Positions 8,667 through 16,370 of a stretch of DNA of 32,038 bases are shown one piece after another. The DNA comes from Clostridiales bacterium (GTDB lineage: Bacteria; Bacillota_A; Clostridia; Oscillospirales; Oscillospiraceae), in assembly GCA_019410105.1 (NCBI GenBank), contig DXTB01000012.1, forward strand, positions 1 to 32,038. The letters are read 5' to 3'. Made by a program: the position numbers and the translations under genes. Below the pieces are notes generated by a model. That model saw nothing but the letters and a program-made list of their open reading frames with translations. It ran no database searches and was not told where the DNA came from. Position 1 is the stretch's first letter, and the number at the start of each line of letters is the position of its first letter.

Positions 8667-8705
8667 GGTTCCACCTCCCGGCCCACAGAGGCCCGGAATT
8701 CAAAA

Positions 8706-9167
8706 TTACGTCCACAGCCAAGCGCCCAGCAATCCTACACTGATACCCAATAGGCCGCCCATCAGCACCTGGAACGGCGTGTGCCCCAGGAACTCCTTGA
8801 GCTCCTTACCGAAAATGGCGGGCTTCATCTCAGTCCAGTGTTCCATGATATAGTTCAGGATCTTGGCCTGCTCCCCCGCCGCCTTGCGGACATTGGCCGC
8901 GTCGTACATCACCACAATGGCGACCACGGCAGAAATGGTGAATACGGGCGACGCCCAGCCGTACATATAGCCCATAGCCGCCGCGCAGGCGCAAACAAAG
9001 GCAGAGTGGGAGCTTGGCATTCCCCCGCTGGAGAGAATATGGCGCCAGTCCAGCTTTCCCTGGGAAATCAGCGTGATGACAAACTTGAGCACCTGGGCGA
9101 TCGCCCAGGCCAGGATGGACAGGTTTAAAATCAGATTTCCGGTCAGAAAATCTACGACATTGCTCAT
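8706..9167 (-). CDS. Divergent PAP2 family protein (YuiD-like)
   Basis: A 153-residue membrane protein of the DUF212/YuiD family, related to PAP2 phosphatases. It has an N-terminal membrane segment, then the conserved SGGMPSSHSAFV block (about residues 47-58) that corresponds to a PAP2 active-site loop. Next comes a helix containing VVAIVVMYDAANVRKAAGEQAKILN, and it ends in hydrophobic helices with the typical LGHTPFQVLMGGLLGI. The biochemical role is not established. Its location between ispA and dxs suggests dephosphorylation of an isoprenoid diphosphate, but this is inference from context. It begins 10 bp after ispA and ends about 40 bp before dxs. Confidence 0.88.
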   Translation of the reverse strand: MSNVVDFLTGNLILNLSILAWAIAQVLKFVITLISQGKLDWRHILSSGGMPSSHSAFVCACAAAMGYMYGWASPVFTISAVVAIVVMYDAANVRKAAGEQAKILNYIMEHWTEMKPAIFGKELKEFLGHTPFQVLMGGLLGISVGLLGAWLWT

Positions 9168-9177
9168 ATAAGTCCTC

Positions 9178-10059
9178 TCATTTCTCGCGGCCGGCCAGCG
9201 ACTGCGCCAGACCGCGGAGGCTCTCCGCCTCCGAACCGAAGGGCGCCAGGGCCTCCACCGCCCGGTCGGTCAACTCCGCCACCAGGATGCGGCAGTCCGC
9301 CAGACCTTTGAGCGCCACAAAGGTGGTCTTGTCGCTCCTGACGTCTGAACCGATGGGCTTGCCCAAGGTGGCCTCATCACCCACCACGTCCAGGATATCG
9401 TCCTGAATCTGGAAGGCCAGCCCCAGGCAGTCGGCATAGCGGCACAGGGCCTCCCGCTGTTCCTCCGCTCCGCCGGCCACGGCGCAGCCCATCTCCACAG
9501 CCGCTCTAATCAGCGCACCGGTCTTGAGGCGCTGAAGCTCCTCCACCTCGGTCAGGCCAAGGGCGCGGCCCTCGCCGGCCATATCCAGCACCTGTCCGCC
9601 CACCATGCCGCGGCCGCCGGCGGCCCGGGCCAGGATGCCCGCCGCCTCCAACACACGCTCCGGCGGAAGCTTCTGTCCCGGGGCCAGCATGGTCTCAAAG
9701 GCCGCCGTCAGAAGGCCATCGCCGGCCAAAACCGCGTTGGCTTCGCCAAACACCTTGTGGTTGGTAGGGCGGCCCCGCCGCAGATCGTCATCGTCCATGC
9801 AGGGCAGATCGTCGTGGATCAGGGAGTAGGTGTGAACCATCTCAATCGCCCCGGCAAAGGGCAGGGCATCCTCCACCGCTCCACCGCACAGGCGGCAGGC
9901 CTCCAGCACCAGCACGGGCCGGAGGCGCTTTCCGCCGGCCAGAAGGCTGTAGCGCATGGCGTCATACAGGTTCCCACGGGGCGCACAGTCCTGGAAACAG
10001 GCGTGCAGCCAGTCCTCGATCCGGGCCCGGTGCTCCTCCAGCCGTTCCAGCTCCGCCAT
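9178..10059 (-). CDS. ispA: Farnesyl diphosphate synthase / polyprenyl synthetase
   Basis: Trans-isoprenyl diphosphate synthase that adds isopentenyl diphosphate to allylic primers. The 293-residue protein has GGKRLRPVL (substrate binding, residues 42-50), the first aspartate-rich motif DDLPCMDDDDLRRGRPTNHK from residue 83, and the second, FQIQDDILDVVGD. The length and a DDxxxxD first motif are typical of bacterial short-chain synthases (farnesyl or geranylgeranyl). Chain length cannot be fixed from sequence alone. The ATG at 10059 lies 2 nt beyond the xseB stop, so translation is probably coupled. The xseA-xseB-ispA-dxs order is a widespread bacterial arrangement. Confidence 0.94.
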   Translation of the reverse strand: MAELERLEEHRARIEDWLHACFQDCAPRGNLYDAMRYSLLAGGKRLRPVLVLEACRLCGGAVEDALPFAGAIEMVHTYSLIHDDLPCMDDDDLRRGRPTNHKVFGEANAVLAGDGLLTAAFETMLAPGQKLPPERVLEAAGILARAAGGRGMVGGQVLDMAGEGRALGLTEVEELQRLKTGALIRAAVEMGCAVAGGAEEQREALCRYADCLGLAFQIQDDILDVVGDEATLGKPIGSDVRSDKTTFVALKGLADCRILVAELTDRAVEALAPFGSEAESLRGLAQSLAGREK

Positions 10060-10061
10060 GG

Positions 10062-10295
10062 CTATCCCTCCCCCTCAAACGGCTCCTCTACCGGTTTTCC
10101 ATCCGGCCCGGCCAGGAGCTTGGAGACCTTCTGCTCTGCCTTGTCCAACTGTGTGGTGCATTTCTTCATCAGTCTGGTCCCTTCTTCAAAGAGGGCCAGC
10201 GCATCCTCCAGAGGAGCGTCACCCTGTTCCAACTGTTTTACAATCTCCTCCAGCCGCGCCATGGCCTGTTCAAAGGTTACTTTCTTTTCCGCCAT
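10062..10295 (-). CDS. xseB: Exodeoxyribonuclease VII small subunit
   Basis: A 77-residue small acidic helical protein whose sequence MARLEEIVKQLEQGDAPLEDALALFEEG is the standard XseB signature. Several XseB chains bind one XseA chain to make exonuclease VII, which degrades single-stranded DNA to oligonucleotides in mismatch repair and other repair processes. It lies 16 bp after xseA and 2 bp before ispA. Confidence 0.96.
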   Translation of the reverse strand: MAEKKVTFEQAMARLEEIVKQLEQGDAPLEDALALFEEGTRLMKKCTTQLDKAEQKVSKLLAGPDGKPVEEPFEGEG

Positions 10296-10311
10296 CTATT
10301 TCGTCCTTTCC

Positions 10312-11517
10312 CTATCCGGCAGGTTCAATCACTTTACAGGAAACCTTGCCATCCGCCATGCGCAGGCGCAACGTCTCGCCCGGCATGGCCTCCTTCGCGG
10401 AGCGAAGTACCGCCCCGTCTGACCGCTGGGGAATGGCATAGCCCCGGCCCAGTACCTTAAGGGGACTCAGGGCGTCCAGCGCCGCCGCCAGTCGGGCAAA
10501 GCGCTCCCGCTCCCGGCCCATGGCCTCGGTCAGTCCGTGGGCCAGCCGGTCCCGCTGGTAGTCCAGCAGCATCCGCCGGTCGTTGATATAGTTCATGGGG
10601 TCCTGCAGCGCCCGGCAGCGCCCGGCCTGCTCCAGTTCACGGCGGGCCCGCTCCAGTCGGCGGCCCATGGCCCCAGTCAAGCGGCCTTCCATCTGCTCCA
10701 GCCAGCCATAGCACTCGTTCTGATCCGGCACCGCCAGCTCCGCGGCGTTGGAGGGGGTGGCCGCCCGGAGATCCGCCACAAAATCCGCAATGGTCACGTC
10801 GGGCTCATGGCCCACGGCGGAGATGACCGGAATCTCAGAGGCATAGATGGTACGGGCCACGTCCTCGTCGTTGAAGGCCCAGAGATCCTCCATGGAGCCG
10901 CCGCCCCGTCCAGTAATCAGCAGGTCGGCCACCCTATGCAGGTTGGCCCAGGCGATGGCCGCGCAAAGCTCCCCAGGGGCCTCCGCCCCCTGTACCCGCA
11001 CCGGCAGCACCAGCACCTCCGCCAGCGGCCAGCGAGCCCCCAGTATGCGGAGCATATCCCGCACCGCCGCCCCCGCTGGGGAGGTAATGAGGGCGATTTT
11101 TCGGGGATAGCGCGGGATGGGCTTCTTGTGGGCCGGGTCGAACAGCCCCTCTTGGTAGAGCTTCTGCTTGAGCTGTTCAAAGGCCACATGGAGGTCCCCC
11201 ACGCCGTCGGGGGTCAGCTCACTACAGTAGAGCTGATACTGCCCGTCCCGTGGAAAGACCGTTACCCGGCCAAAGGCCACCACCTTCATGCCGTTTTCCG
11301 GACGGAACCGCAGGCCCATGGCCTCCCGCCGGAACATGACACAGCGGATGGCCCCCTCCGCGTCCTTCAGGGAGAAGTAGTGGTGTCCGGAGGGATAGGC
11401 CTTGTAGTTGGAGAGCTCTCCCCGCACAAAAAGGCCGGCCAAAGCACCGTCGCGGTCCAGCAGGCCTTTGATATATTGGTTGACCTGGGTTACGCTGTAA
11501 ATTGGGGCGTTCTTCAT
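10312..11517 (-). CDS. xseA: Exodeoxyribonuclease VII large subunit
   Basis: Catalytic subunit of exonuclease VII. The 401-residue protein starts with an OB-fold nucleic-acid binding domain (YSVTQVNQYIKGLLDRD, then FVRGELSNYKAYPSGHHYFSLKD). The central nuclease domain carries ITSPAGAAVRDML, LLITGRGGGSMEDLWAFNDE and PVISAVGHEPDVTIADFVADLRAATPSNAAEL, all conserved. A shorter coiled-coil region and a C-terminal domain (PLKVLGRGYAIP) follow. The start is ATG 11517, which overlaps the stop of the upstream M22 gene (ATGA); the in-frame extension upstream of it is only frame shadow. The length is slightly under E. coli XseA (456) but normal for Firmicutes. Confidence 0.95.
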   Translation of the reverse strand: MKNAPIYSVTQVNQYIKGLLDRDGALAGLFVRGELSNYKAYPSGHHYFSLKDAEGAIRCVMFRREAMGLRFRPENGMKVVAFGRVTVFPRDGQYQLYCSELTPDGVGDLHVAFEQLKQKLYQEGLFDPAHKKPIPRYPRKIALITSPAGAAVRDMLRILGARWPLAEVLVLPVRVQGAEAPGELCAAIAWANLHRVADLLITGRGGGSMEDLWAFNDEDVARTIYASEIPVISAVGHEPDVTIADFVADLRAATPSNAAELAVPDQNECYGWLEQMEGRLTGAMGRRLERARRELEQAGRCRALQDPMNYINDRRMLLDYQRDRLAHGLTEAMGRERERFARLAAALDALSPLKVLGRGYAIPQRSDGAVLRSAKEAMPGETLRLRMADGKVSCKVIEPAG

Positions 11518-12443
11518 GCCTCGGCCTCCTGTCTCAGACTGCGCCAAGCCAGAATGGCCGCCCCCATGGCGTTGTCGGTGGAGTACTGGGGCGCGGCAAA
11601 GGCTGCGTCGCTCATAACAGTACGCAGCAGGCGGTTGGAGGCCACGCCGCCGGAGCACAGCACCGGCAGGCCGGGCCAGCGTTTCCGGGCCGCGTCGGTG
11701 GCCCGACGTACTGCCGACGCCACCGTCTCCAGGGTAAAGCGGGCGATCTCCGCCGGCGGCTTTCCCTGCTCTGCCAGCGCCTTTACCTTATTTTCCATCC
11801 CGGACAGGGAGAATGTCAGGTCGTTCAGCTTTACAGGAAATCCCCGTATCAAGTCGCTCTCCGACGCCAGGACGTCCAGCGCCTTTCCCGCCGGGAAGGG
11901 CAGGCCCAGGAGCACGCCGGTGCGGTCGATGAGCTGTCCGGCGGAGATGTCGCTGGTGCCGCCCACACATTGCGCCCTGACATTGACCCCGTCCGGCTCC
12001 ACATAGAGCAGCTCTGTGGTGCCGCCGGACAGGTGCCAAGCCAGCATGGGCCGGTCCAGCAGCTCCAGCCGTCCCGCTGACCAGGCGGCGGCGGCGATGT
12101 GGCCCTGCTGGTGGGATACGGGGTAAAACGGCACGCCCAACGCATCCGCCAGTGTCCGCCCCTGCCCCTCTCCCACCAGAAAGCAGGGCATATAGGAGCC
12201 CTCCACCGCCCTCGGCCGGGCACTGGCCCCCACGGCGGACAGGCCGGTCAGCCAGCCCTCCGCCCGCAGCTCGGCAAAGCGCCCAGGCAGGTGTTTGATG
12301 TGCTGGAACAGCGCGTCGCTCTGCCGCAGACCCAGCTCGCCGGGGCGCACCTCCAGCAGCCGGCCGGCGTTATAGCCGCCGCTGCCGTCAAATACCGCTG
12401 CCGAGGTGGTGTAGTTGCTTGTGTCGATGCCCAGTGCGCGCAT
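11514..12443 (-). CDS. Peptidase M22 / Kae1-like domain protein (TsaD paralog)
   Basis: A 309-residue protein with the ASKHA-type fold of the Kae1/TsaD/YgjD family. Features seen are GIDTSNYTTS at the N-terminus, a metal-binding-like HQQGH (residues 111-115), WHLSGGTTELLYV, FPAGKALDVLA, FSLSGMENKV, VLCSGGVASN and STDNAMGAA. It is not the standard t6A enzyme TsaD: the LSGGH element reads LSGGT and the overall sequence is divergent. A true tsaD is expected elsewhere. Function is unknown; old annotations as O-sialoglycoprotein endopeptidase are probably misleading. The ATG at 12443 lies 1 nt after the nusB stop and the gene overlaps xseA by 4 nt. In B. subtilis folD occupies this slot. Confidence 0.8.
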   Translation of the reverse strand: MRALGIDTSNYTTSAAVFDGSGGYNAGRLLEVRPGELGLRQSDALFQHIKHLPGRFAELRAEGWLTGLSAVGASARPRAVEGSYMPCFLVGEGQGRTLADALGVPFYPVSHQQGHIAAAAWSAGRLELLDRPMLAWHLSGGTTELLYVEPDGVNVRAQCVGGTSDISAGQLIDRTGVLLGLPFPAGKALDVLASESDLIRGFPVKLNDLTFSLSGMENKVKALAEQGKPPAEIARFTLETVASAVRRATDAARKRWPGLPVLCSGGVASNRLLRTVMSDAAFAAPQYSTDNAMGAAILAWRSLRQEAEA

Positions 12444-12444
12444 A

Positions 12445-12942
12445 TTACGCCTCGTCCTGCGGCCGCTCCGCCGCTGGCTTGAGGCCCACCGGCTCCGGCG
12501 GGCACTCGTTGCGGACGAAGGAGCCCAGGATGCCGTTGACAAAGGACACGACCTCCGGCTCCTCATAGTGCTTGGTCATCTCCACCGCCTCATTGATGGC
12601 GGCGGCGTTGGGGATATCCTGCATATACAGGATCTCATACATGGCCACCCGCATGATCGCGATGGCCACCCGGTTCAGACGGGAGTATTTCCAGCCGATG
12701 GCATACTTCGAGATGTATTCATCCAGCTCGGGGCTGTGTTCATACACGCCCTTCACCAGCTTGGAGATATACTCCCGCTGCTTCTCATTGGGGAACTCCG
12801 CATAGAGCGGCTCCTCCTCCCCAATCTGCTCAAAGGTCTTGCGGTTCAGCGCCTCCGCCAGCAGTTCCTCTGCCGTCTGGTTGGTAAAGCCCAGCTCAAA
12901 GGCAAAGTGGACGGCAATCTCTCGGGCAGCAGTTCTGGTCAT
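12445..12942 (-). CDS. nusB: Transcription antitermination factor NusB
   Basis: RNA-binding factor that with NusE (S10) binds boxA and supports rRNA antitermination. The all-helical protein has 165 residues and matches the family: TRTAAREIAVHFAFELGF at the N-terminus, then VKGVYEHSPELDEYISKYAIGWKYSRLNRVAIAIMRVAMYEILY and INEAVEMTKHYEEPEVVSFVNGILGS. The C-terminal 20 residues are a charged, proline-rich tail beyond the usual domain. The ATG at 12942 follows GGAGGAACCGGA. It is the first gene of the nusB-to-recN run, with a candidate promoter at 12996-13001. Confidence 0.95.
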   Translation of the reverse strand: MTRTAAREIAVHFAFELGFTNQTAEELLAEALNRKTFEQIGEEEPLYAEFPNEKQREYISKLVKGVYEHSPELDEYISKYAIGWKYSRLNRVAIAIMRVAMYEILYMQDIPNAAAINEAVEMTKHYEEPEVVSFVNGILGSFVRNECPPEPVGLKPAAERPQDEA

Positions 12943-12995
12943 TCCGGTTCCTCCATGGCGGGATAATCCCGCGGCTTTTTGTCATAGATGATTGT

Positions 12996-13001
12996 ATTAT
13001 A
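12996..13001 (-). promoter_or_regulatory. Candidate -10 box of the nusB operon
   Basis: A perfect TATAAT on the minus strand about 54 bp before the nusB ATG. A clear -35 is not visible at the expected 17-bp distance (a T-rich TTTCTT lies there). It sits downstream of two hairpins that close the asp23-family gene, so a new transcript is expected to start here. Confidence 0.45.
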
Positions 13002-13045
13002 CAACAACCATGCATAAAAAGAAAAGAGCAAATTCCACGCAACGT

Positions 13046-13082
13046 CAAAAAGCCCAGGGCACGCCCTCCGCACCCCGGGTTT
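13046..13082 (-). terminator. Probable terminator between the asp23-family gene and nusB
   Basis: On the minus strand CCCGGGG and CCCTGGG form a 7-bp stem with one G-U pair, followed by CTTTTTG. A second, stronger hairpin lies just upstream at 13101-13129. Confidence 0.55.
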
Positions 13083-13100
13083 TCCAGGAAAAACATACAC

Positions 13101-13129
13101 AGACGCGTGCCGGAACCCGGCACGCGTCT
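13101..13129 (-). terminator. Strong 13-bp hairpin after the asp23-family gene
   Basis: AGACGCGTGCCGG and its complement form a perfect 13-bp stem with a 3-nt loop, about 14 bp after the stop codon. The T-run (GTATGTTTTT) is displaced by about 10 nt, so it may act as a terminator together with the next hairpin or as an mRNA 3'-end stabiliser. Confidence 0.6.
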
Positions 13130-13142
13130 GGTGCTTCTCCCT

Positions 13143-13532
13143 TTACTGGGCCTTCTTTCCATCCCGGTCGAAGGCAACGCCCAGCACATGGACGTTGACA
13201 CACTCCACCGTCAGGCCGCTGGTGTTCTCGATGGCACTGTATACTGCGTTTTGGACCTCCTTCGCCACATCAATAATGGTATAGCCATACTTGATGAGTA
13301 AGGAGACATCCACGCGGATGCTCTCCTCCTCCACTGCGATATGGATGCCCTTGGACAGGTTCTTCTTTCCGCCCAGCAGTTCGGCGATGTCACTGCCCAG
13401 ATTGGCGGCGAGGCTTCCAACCCCCTCCACCTCCATGGCAGCTGCAGCGGCGATCACCGCCAGAACCTCCTCAGAAATATGGATGTTCCCAAGCTCGTCA
13501 GGGCGGGAGACATATTCCTTTCCATCCGCCAT
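13143..13532 (-). CDS. Asp23/Gls24 family envelope stress protein
   Basis: A 129-residue protein of the Asp23/Gls24 (DUF322) family: NIHISEEVLAVIAAAAAMEVEGVGSL near the N-terminus, then VDVSLLIKYGYTIIDVAKEVQNAVYSAIENTSGL, with a central lysine-rich linker. No signal peptide or membrane helix is visible. The member at this position in B. subtilis (yqhY, between the spoIIIA-accBC region and nusB) has been connected with acetyl-CoA carboxylase and lipid synthesis. The neighbours accB and accC are absent here. The start is ATG 13532, with AAAGGAG about 10 nt upstream. A promoter lies at 13569-13596 and hairpins follow, so it is probably monocistronic. Confidence 0.9.
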   Translation of the reverse strand: MADGKEYVSRPDELGNIHISEEVLAVIAAAAAMEVEGVGSLAANLGSDIAELLGGKKNLSKGIHIAVEEESIRVDVSLLIKYGYTIIDVAKEVQNAVYSAIENTSGLTVECVNVHVLGVAFDRDGKKAQ

Positions 13533-13568
13533 TCCGGTCACGCTCCTTTTCTCTACTCGGTCGTTTTC

Positions 13569-13596
13569 ATTGTACCACAAAATAGAGAAATTACAA
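13569..13596 (-). promoter_or_regulatory. Probable sigma-A promoter of the asp23-family gene
   Basis: TTGTAA (13591-13596) and TACAAT (13569-13574) on the minus strand with a 16-bp spacer, about 36 bp before the start codon. It lies in the gap after spoIIIAH, where no strong terminator is seen. Confidence 0.65.
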
Positions 13597-13629
13597 CTGG
13601 TTTTTCTCCGCGCGCTCCAGAACCACCTA

Positions 13630-14211
13630 TCACTCGGCCTCGATAATCTTCACCTGGCTGGCCTCCATCCCGGTCTCGTCGGTGACAATTTCAGTGATTT
13701 TTGCCACGTCCGCATCGGTGAGGCCGCCCTCCCGGGCCGATACCACCACGCTGACGCTCTCATCGCCGATAAAGGCCACGCAGTCGGTGTAGCCCTTGGC
13801 CGTCACCAGGTTCTCAATCTGCGCCTCGGAGACGGTATAACTGGCCAAGGTCTGGATTGCCTCGCCGTTGGCCTCCTTCATGGTCTCATCGGCGCTCTCA
13901 TTGGCGATGGAATCCTGGAGGATCGCCAGGGCGCTGTCCCGCGCCTGCTGCCGGTTCAGACGGGCCGAGTCGAAATAGCTCCCGCCGCCGGTGGTCCCTG
14001 CCTCGGGCGAGGCGGAGGATGCCGGGTCGGGGCTCGCTGCCGTTCCTCCCACCAGCGGGTCGCTGGTCTGGCCGTTCACCAGGGCCGCCTCACCCAGTGT
14101 CTTGCCCGCATCCGCCGTCTCTCCACTCTGATACGACCAGTTCAGATAGACGGCCACACAGACAAAGAGCACGATCGCGGCCACCACGGCATTTCGTTTC
14201 CACACTTTCAT
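13630..14211 (-). CDS. spoIIIAH: Stage III sporulation protein AH (SpoIIIAH-like)
   Basis: Mother-cell channel component whose extracellular domain pairs with forespore SpoIIQ across the septum. The 193-residue protein has one N-terminal membrane helix (WKRNAVVAAIVLFVCVAVYLNW) and a variable Ser/Gly-rich linker. A helical segment (SARLNRQQARDSALAILQDSI) comes next, then a C-terminal YscJ/FliF-like ring-building domain ending SQVKIIEAE. The start is ATG 14211 (MKVWKRN), with GAGG 9 nt upstream. It is 11 bp after spoIIIAG and closes the operon. Confidence 0.93.
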   Translation of the reverse strand: MKVWKRNAVVAAIVLFVCVAVYLNWSYQSGETADAGKTLGEAALVNGQTSDPLVGGTAASPDPASSASPEAGTTGGGSYFDSARLNRQQARDSALAILQDSIANESADETMKEANGEAIQTLASYTVSEAQIENLVTAKGYTDCVAFIGDESVSVVVSAREGGLTDADVAKITEIVTDETGMEASQVKIIEAE

Positions 14212-14221
14212 CTTTGCTTCC

Positions 14222-14755
14222 TCACTTTCCTTTACAAACTGATATCTTGTCCGCGCCAAGTCCCGTTAACGCGGAAACCGCCTCCACCAGACGAAGCTGG
14301 ACCGTCGGCTCTCCGCCTCCCGAGCATACCACAAGAGCCCCCTGGAATTGGGGCGAAAGCTGCTGTAACGTCACCGTTCCCTCTACGCCGGAGCCGGCTG
14401 AAATCACTACATTGGTTACCTCCGCCTCCGTCCTCCCCTCATCTACTGTGCTCTGGGAGTCCTGGGCCAGAATCCGGCGCGGGCCGCTCTGCAGGGTCAG
14501 CACCACCCGTACCTCCCCAACGCCGTCGATCTGGGCCAGGGCCTGTTCCAGCTTCCGCTCCAGCTCCTCCACCTGGAAAGGGTCGGAACCGGATTCCTGA
14601 CTGCTTTCAACCGCCCCGCCGTCGCGCTTCTCCTCGCCGAAGGAAGGCAGCAGCAAAAGCACCACTCCGGCCAGAATCACCACAAGTACAAATTTGTACC
14701 GGTCAAACAGGCTGCGCAGCTTGCTGCCCCATACCCCGAAGCCCTCTGTTTTCAT
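14222..14755 (-). CDS. spoIIIAG: Stage III sporulation protein AG
   Basis: Ring-forming component of the SpoIIIA-SpoIIQ transenvelope complex. The 177-residue protein has one membrane helix (FVLVVILAGVVLLLLPSF), a charged linker and a coiled segment (EELERKLEQALAQIDGVGEVRVVLTL) that starts the ring-building fold. It ends with GLGADKISVCKGK. The family's ring-building domain usually has an inserted beta region, which fits residues 75-140. It overlaps spoIIIAF by 4 nt. Confidence 0.93.
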   Translation of the reverse strand: MKTEGFGVWGSKLRSLFDRYKFVLVVILAGVVLLLLPSFGEEKRDGGAVESSQESGSDPFQVEELERKLEQALAQIDGVGEVRVVLTLQSGPRRILAQDSQSTVDEGRTEAEVTNVVISAGSGVEGTVTLQQLSPQFQGALVVCSGGGEPTVQLRLVEAVSALTGLGADKISVCKGK

Positions 14756-15243
14756 CCCTCGTCCCCGCTTTCGTACCGCTGCCGCTCCGCCGGGATGGCG
14801 AAGTCTTCCTCAATGGTCCGCTCCAGCGCCTCCTGCTGCTCTGCCGTCAGGCTGCCCATGACGGTAACCGACTGTGGAATAGGCCACTCTTCCTCCCCGT
14901 CCGCCTCCACCGTAACTTGGCAGTCGATGCCCAGGGCGGCCGCCTTGTCCTGAATATATGCGCCGGACTGTTCTTCTATGATGTCCTTCATCAAGATTTC
15001 GTTCTCCTCCTCCAGATCCGCGCTGTATGCGCTCAGCTCCAGCTTGTACTCCGTCAGTGCCCGGGTCAGCGCCGTGGTATCCAGCTTTAGCAGGGGGTTC
15101 AGGATAGCCGCCAGCAGCACCAGCCCCCCGGTCAGGCGGGCAATGCGCCTGATACTCCCCGCCGGAATCAGGCTCTCAGCCAGAGCCACGAGCATAGCCG
15201 CACAGGTGATCCCAACCAGCCAATGTCGAATCAGTTCCAGCAT
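14752..15243 (-). CDS. spoIIIAF: Stage III sporulation protein AF
   Basis: A 163-residue membrane protein of the mother-cell channel complex. Two N-terminal hydrophobic helices (WLVGITCAAMLVALAESLI, then LTGGLVLLAAILNPLL) are followed by a soluble ring-type domain with the family's EEQSGAYIQDKAAALGIDCQV. The operon position between spoIIIAE and spoIIIAG supports the call. The ATG at 15243 lies 5 bp after the spoIIIAE stop, and its 3' end overlaps the spoIIIAG start by 4 nt. Confidence 0.92.
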   Translation of the reverse strand: MLELIRHWLVGITCAAMLVALAESLIPAGSIRRIARLTGGLVLLAAILNPLLKLDTTALTRALTEYKLELSAYSADLEEENEILMKDIIEEQSGAYIQDKAAALGIDCQVTVEADGEEEWPIPQSVTVMGSLTAEQQEALERTIEEDFAIPAERQRYESGDEG

Positions 15244-15248
15244 AGCCC

Positions 15249-16352
15249 CTACCTCACCACCGCCGTAATGGCGGAAACCATGGAGATGAGCAGCAGCAGG
15301 GCGCTGGCTCCGGTCATCCCAAGTACCAGCCCGAAGGCGCCGCCGATCTGGTCAATGAGCCCCGCCACCCGGCCGCTGGAAACGGTAGCGCTGAGGGCGG
15401 AGGTCACTTTATACGTCAGGTAGTGGATACCGAGCTGGAGGAAGGGCGCCACGCACATGCACAGCACCGCAAGCATGCCGAACACCCCCACCGCATTTTT
15501 CAGTATTCCGGCCCCGGCCAATACGGTTTCCGCCGCGTCGGACAGGATACCGCCTACCACCGGAACCAGGCTGGACATGGTAAATTTGGCCGCCTTGACG
15601 GTTACCGCGTCGGTAGAGCCCGCAATCACACCGCTGACGGTCAGATAACCCACAAAAACCAGCAGAACCACGGTCAGTATACTGGTCACCACCCACTTCA
15701 GGGTGCCTGCGATGCGCTTGAGCCCCTCGTTCCCCACCGCCGCATAGGCCACACAGGCGGCTATGTAGGTATAGACCAGGGGCAGCAGCAGGCGGTTGAT
15801 GAGGGTAATCAGTATGTCGGAAAAGAGCATGGTGGCCAGTTGGCGGGCCACTGCCCCACTGGGAGAGCCTGCGGCGGCGGCCGCCGCCGTAATCGTGGGC
15901 AGGAGTATCTTTGAAAAGGTCTCCATCTGTTCCAGCGCCTCCCGTCCCATTCCGATGAGGGAGTTGGCGTCCGCCACCGCCACCGCAGTGATGGCCAGTG
16001 CGCCCACAATGGCCACTACATCGGTGGTCTGACTCACCCCCATGCCGCCATACAGCCCCTCGGCCAGGCCGCACAGCAGTACCACCGTCAGCAGCAGCAC
16101 ACCGCTGCGCACAGCCTTGCGCACCACACCGGAGATCTGTCCGCTGCCGGTATCCAGAATGGTTTGGAGCCCTTCATCCAGACTGATGCCCGCCTCCAGC
16201 GCTCCGTCGGGCAGATAGCCCCCCGCCGCGTCCTGGAGCGCATCCAGATCCAGCGCCTCCGACTGGGCGGCCAGCACATCGCTGGCCGAGGCCGCCCCCA
16301 TGCCCGACAGCAGAAGCAGGACCGCCAGGCACATCAGTATTCTTCGTCTCAT
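15249..16352 (-). CDS. spoIIIAE: Stage III sporulation protein AE
   Basis: Large polytopic membrane protein of the SpoIIIA complex, 367 residues. A cleavable-looking signal sequence (MRRRILMCLAVLLLLSGMGAASA) is followed by about seven hydrophobic segments. The block FSKILLPTITAAAAAAGSPSGAV and the later TVKAAKFTMSSLVPVVGGILSDAAETVL are typical of SpoIIIAE. It is thought to form a core transport or scaffold element; its exact role is not settled. It lies 18 bp after spoIIIAD. Confidence 0.94.
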   Translation of the reverse strand: MRRRILMCLAVLLLLSGMGAASASDVLAAQSEALDLDALQDAAGGYLPDGALEAGISLDEGLQTILDTGSGQISGVVRKAVRSGVLLLTVVLLCGLAEGLYGGMGVSQTTDVVAIVGALAITAVAVADANSLIGMGREALEQMETFSKILLPTITAAAAAAGSPSGAVARQLATMLFSDILITLINRLLLPLVYTYIAACVAYAAVGNEGLKRIAGTLKWVVTSILTVVLLVFVGYLTVSGVIAGSTDAVTVKAAKFTMSSLVPVVGGILSDAAETVLAGAGILKNAVGVFGMLAVLCMCVAPFLQLGIHYLTYKVTSALSATVSSGRVAGLIDQIGGAFGLVLGMTGASALLLLISMVSAITAVVR

Positions 16353-16370
16353 TCGTATCCCCTTCGTCTT

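Noticed and set aside
13291..15090. Long plus-strand open frame of 599 codons opposite spoIIIAF-AH and the asp23-family gene
   Set aside because: It crosses several well-recognised minus-strand genes and has Pro/Arg/Ser-rich low-complexity sequence; it is a frame shadow.
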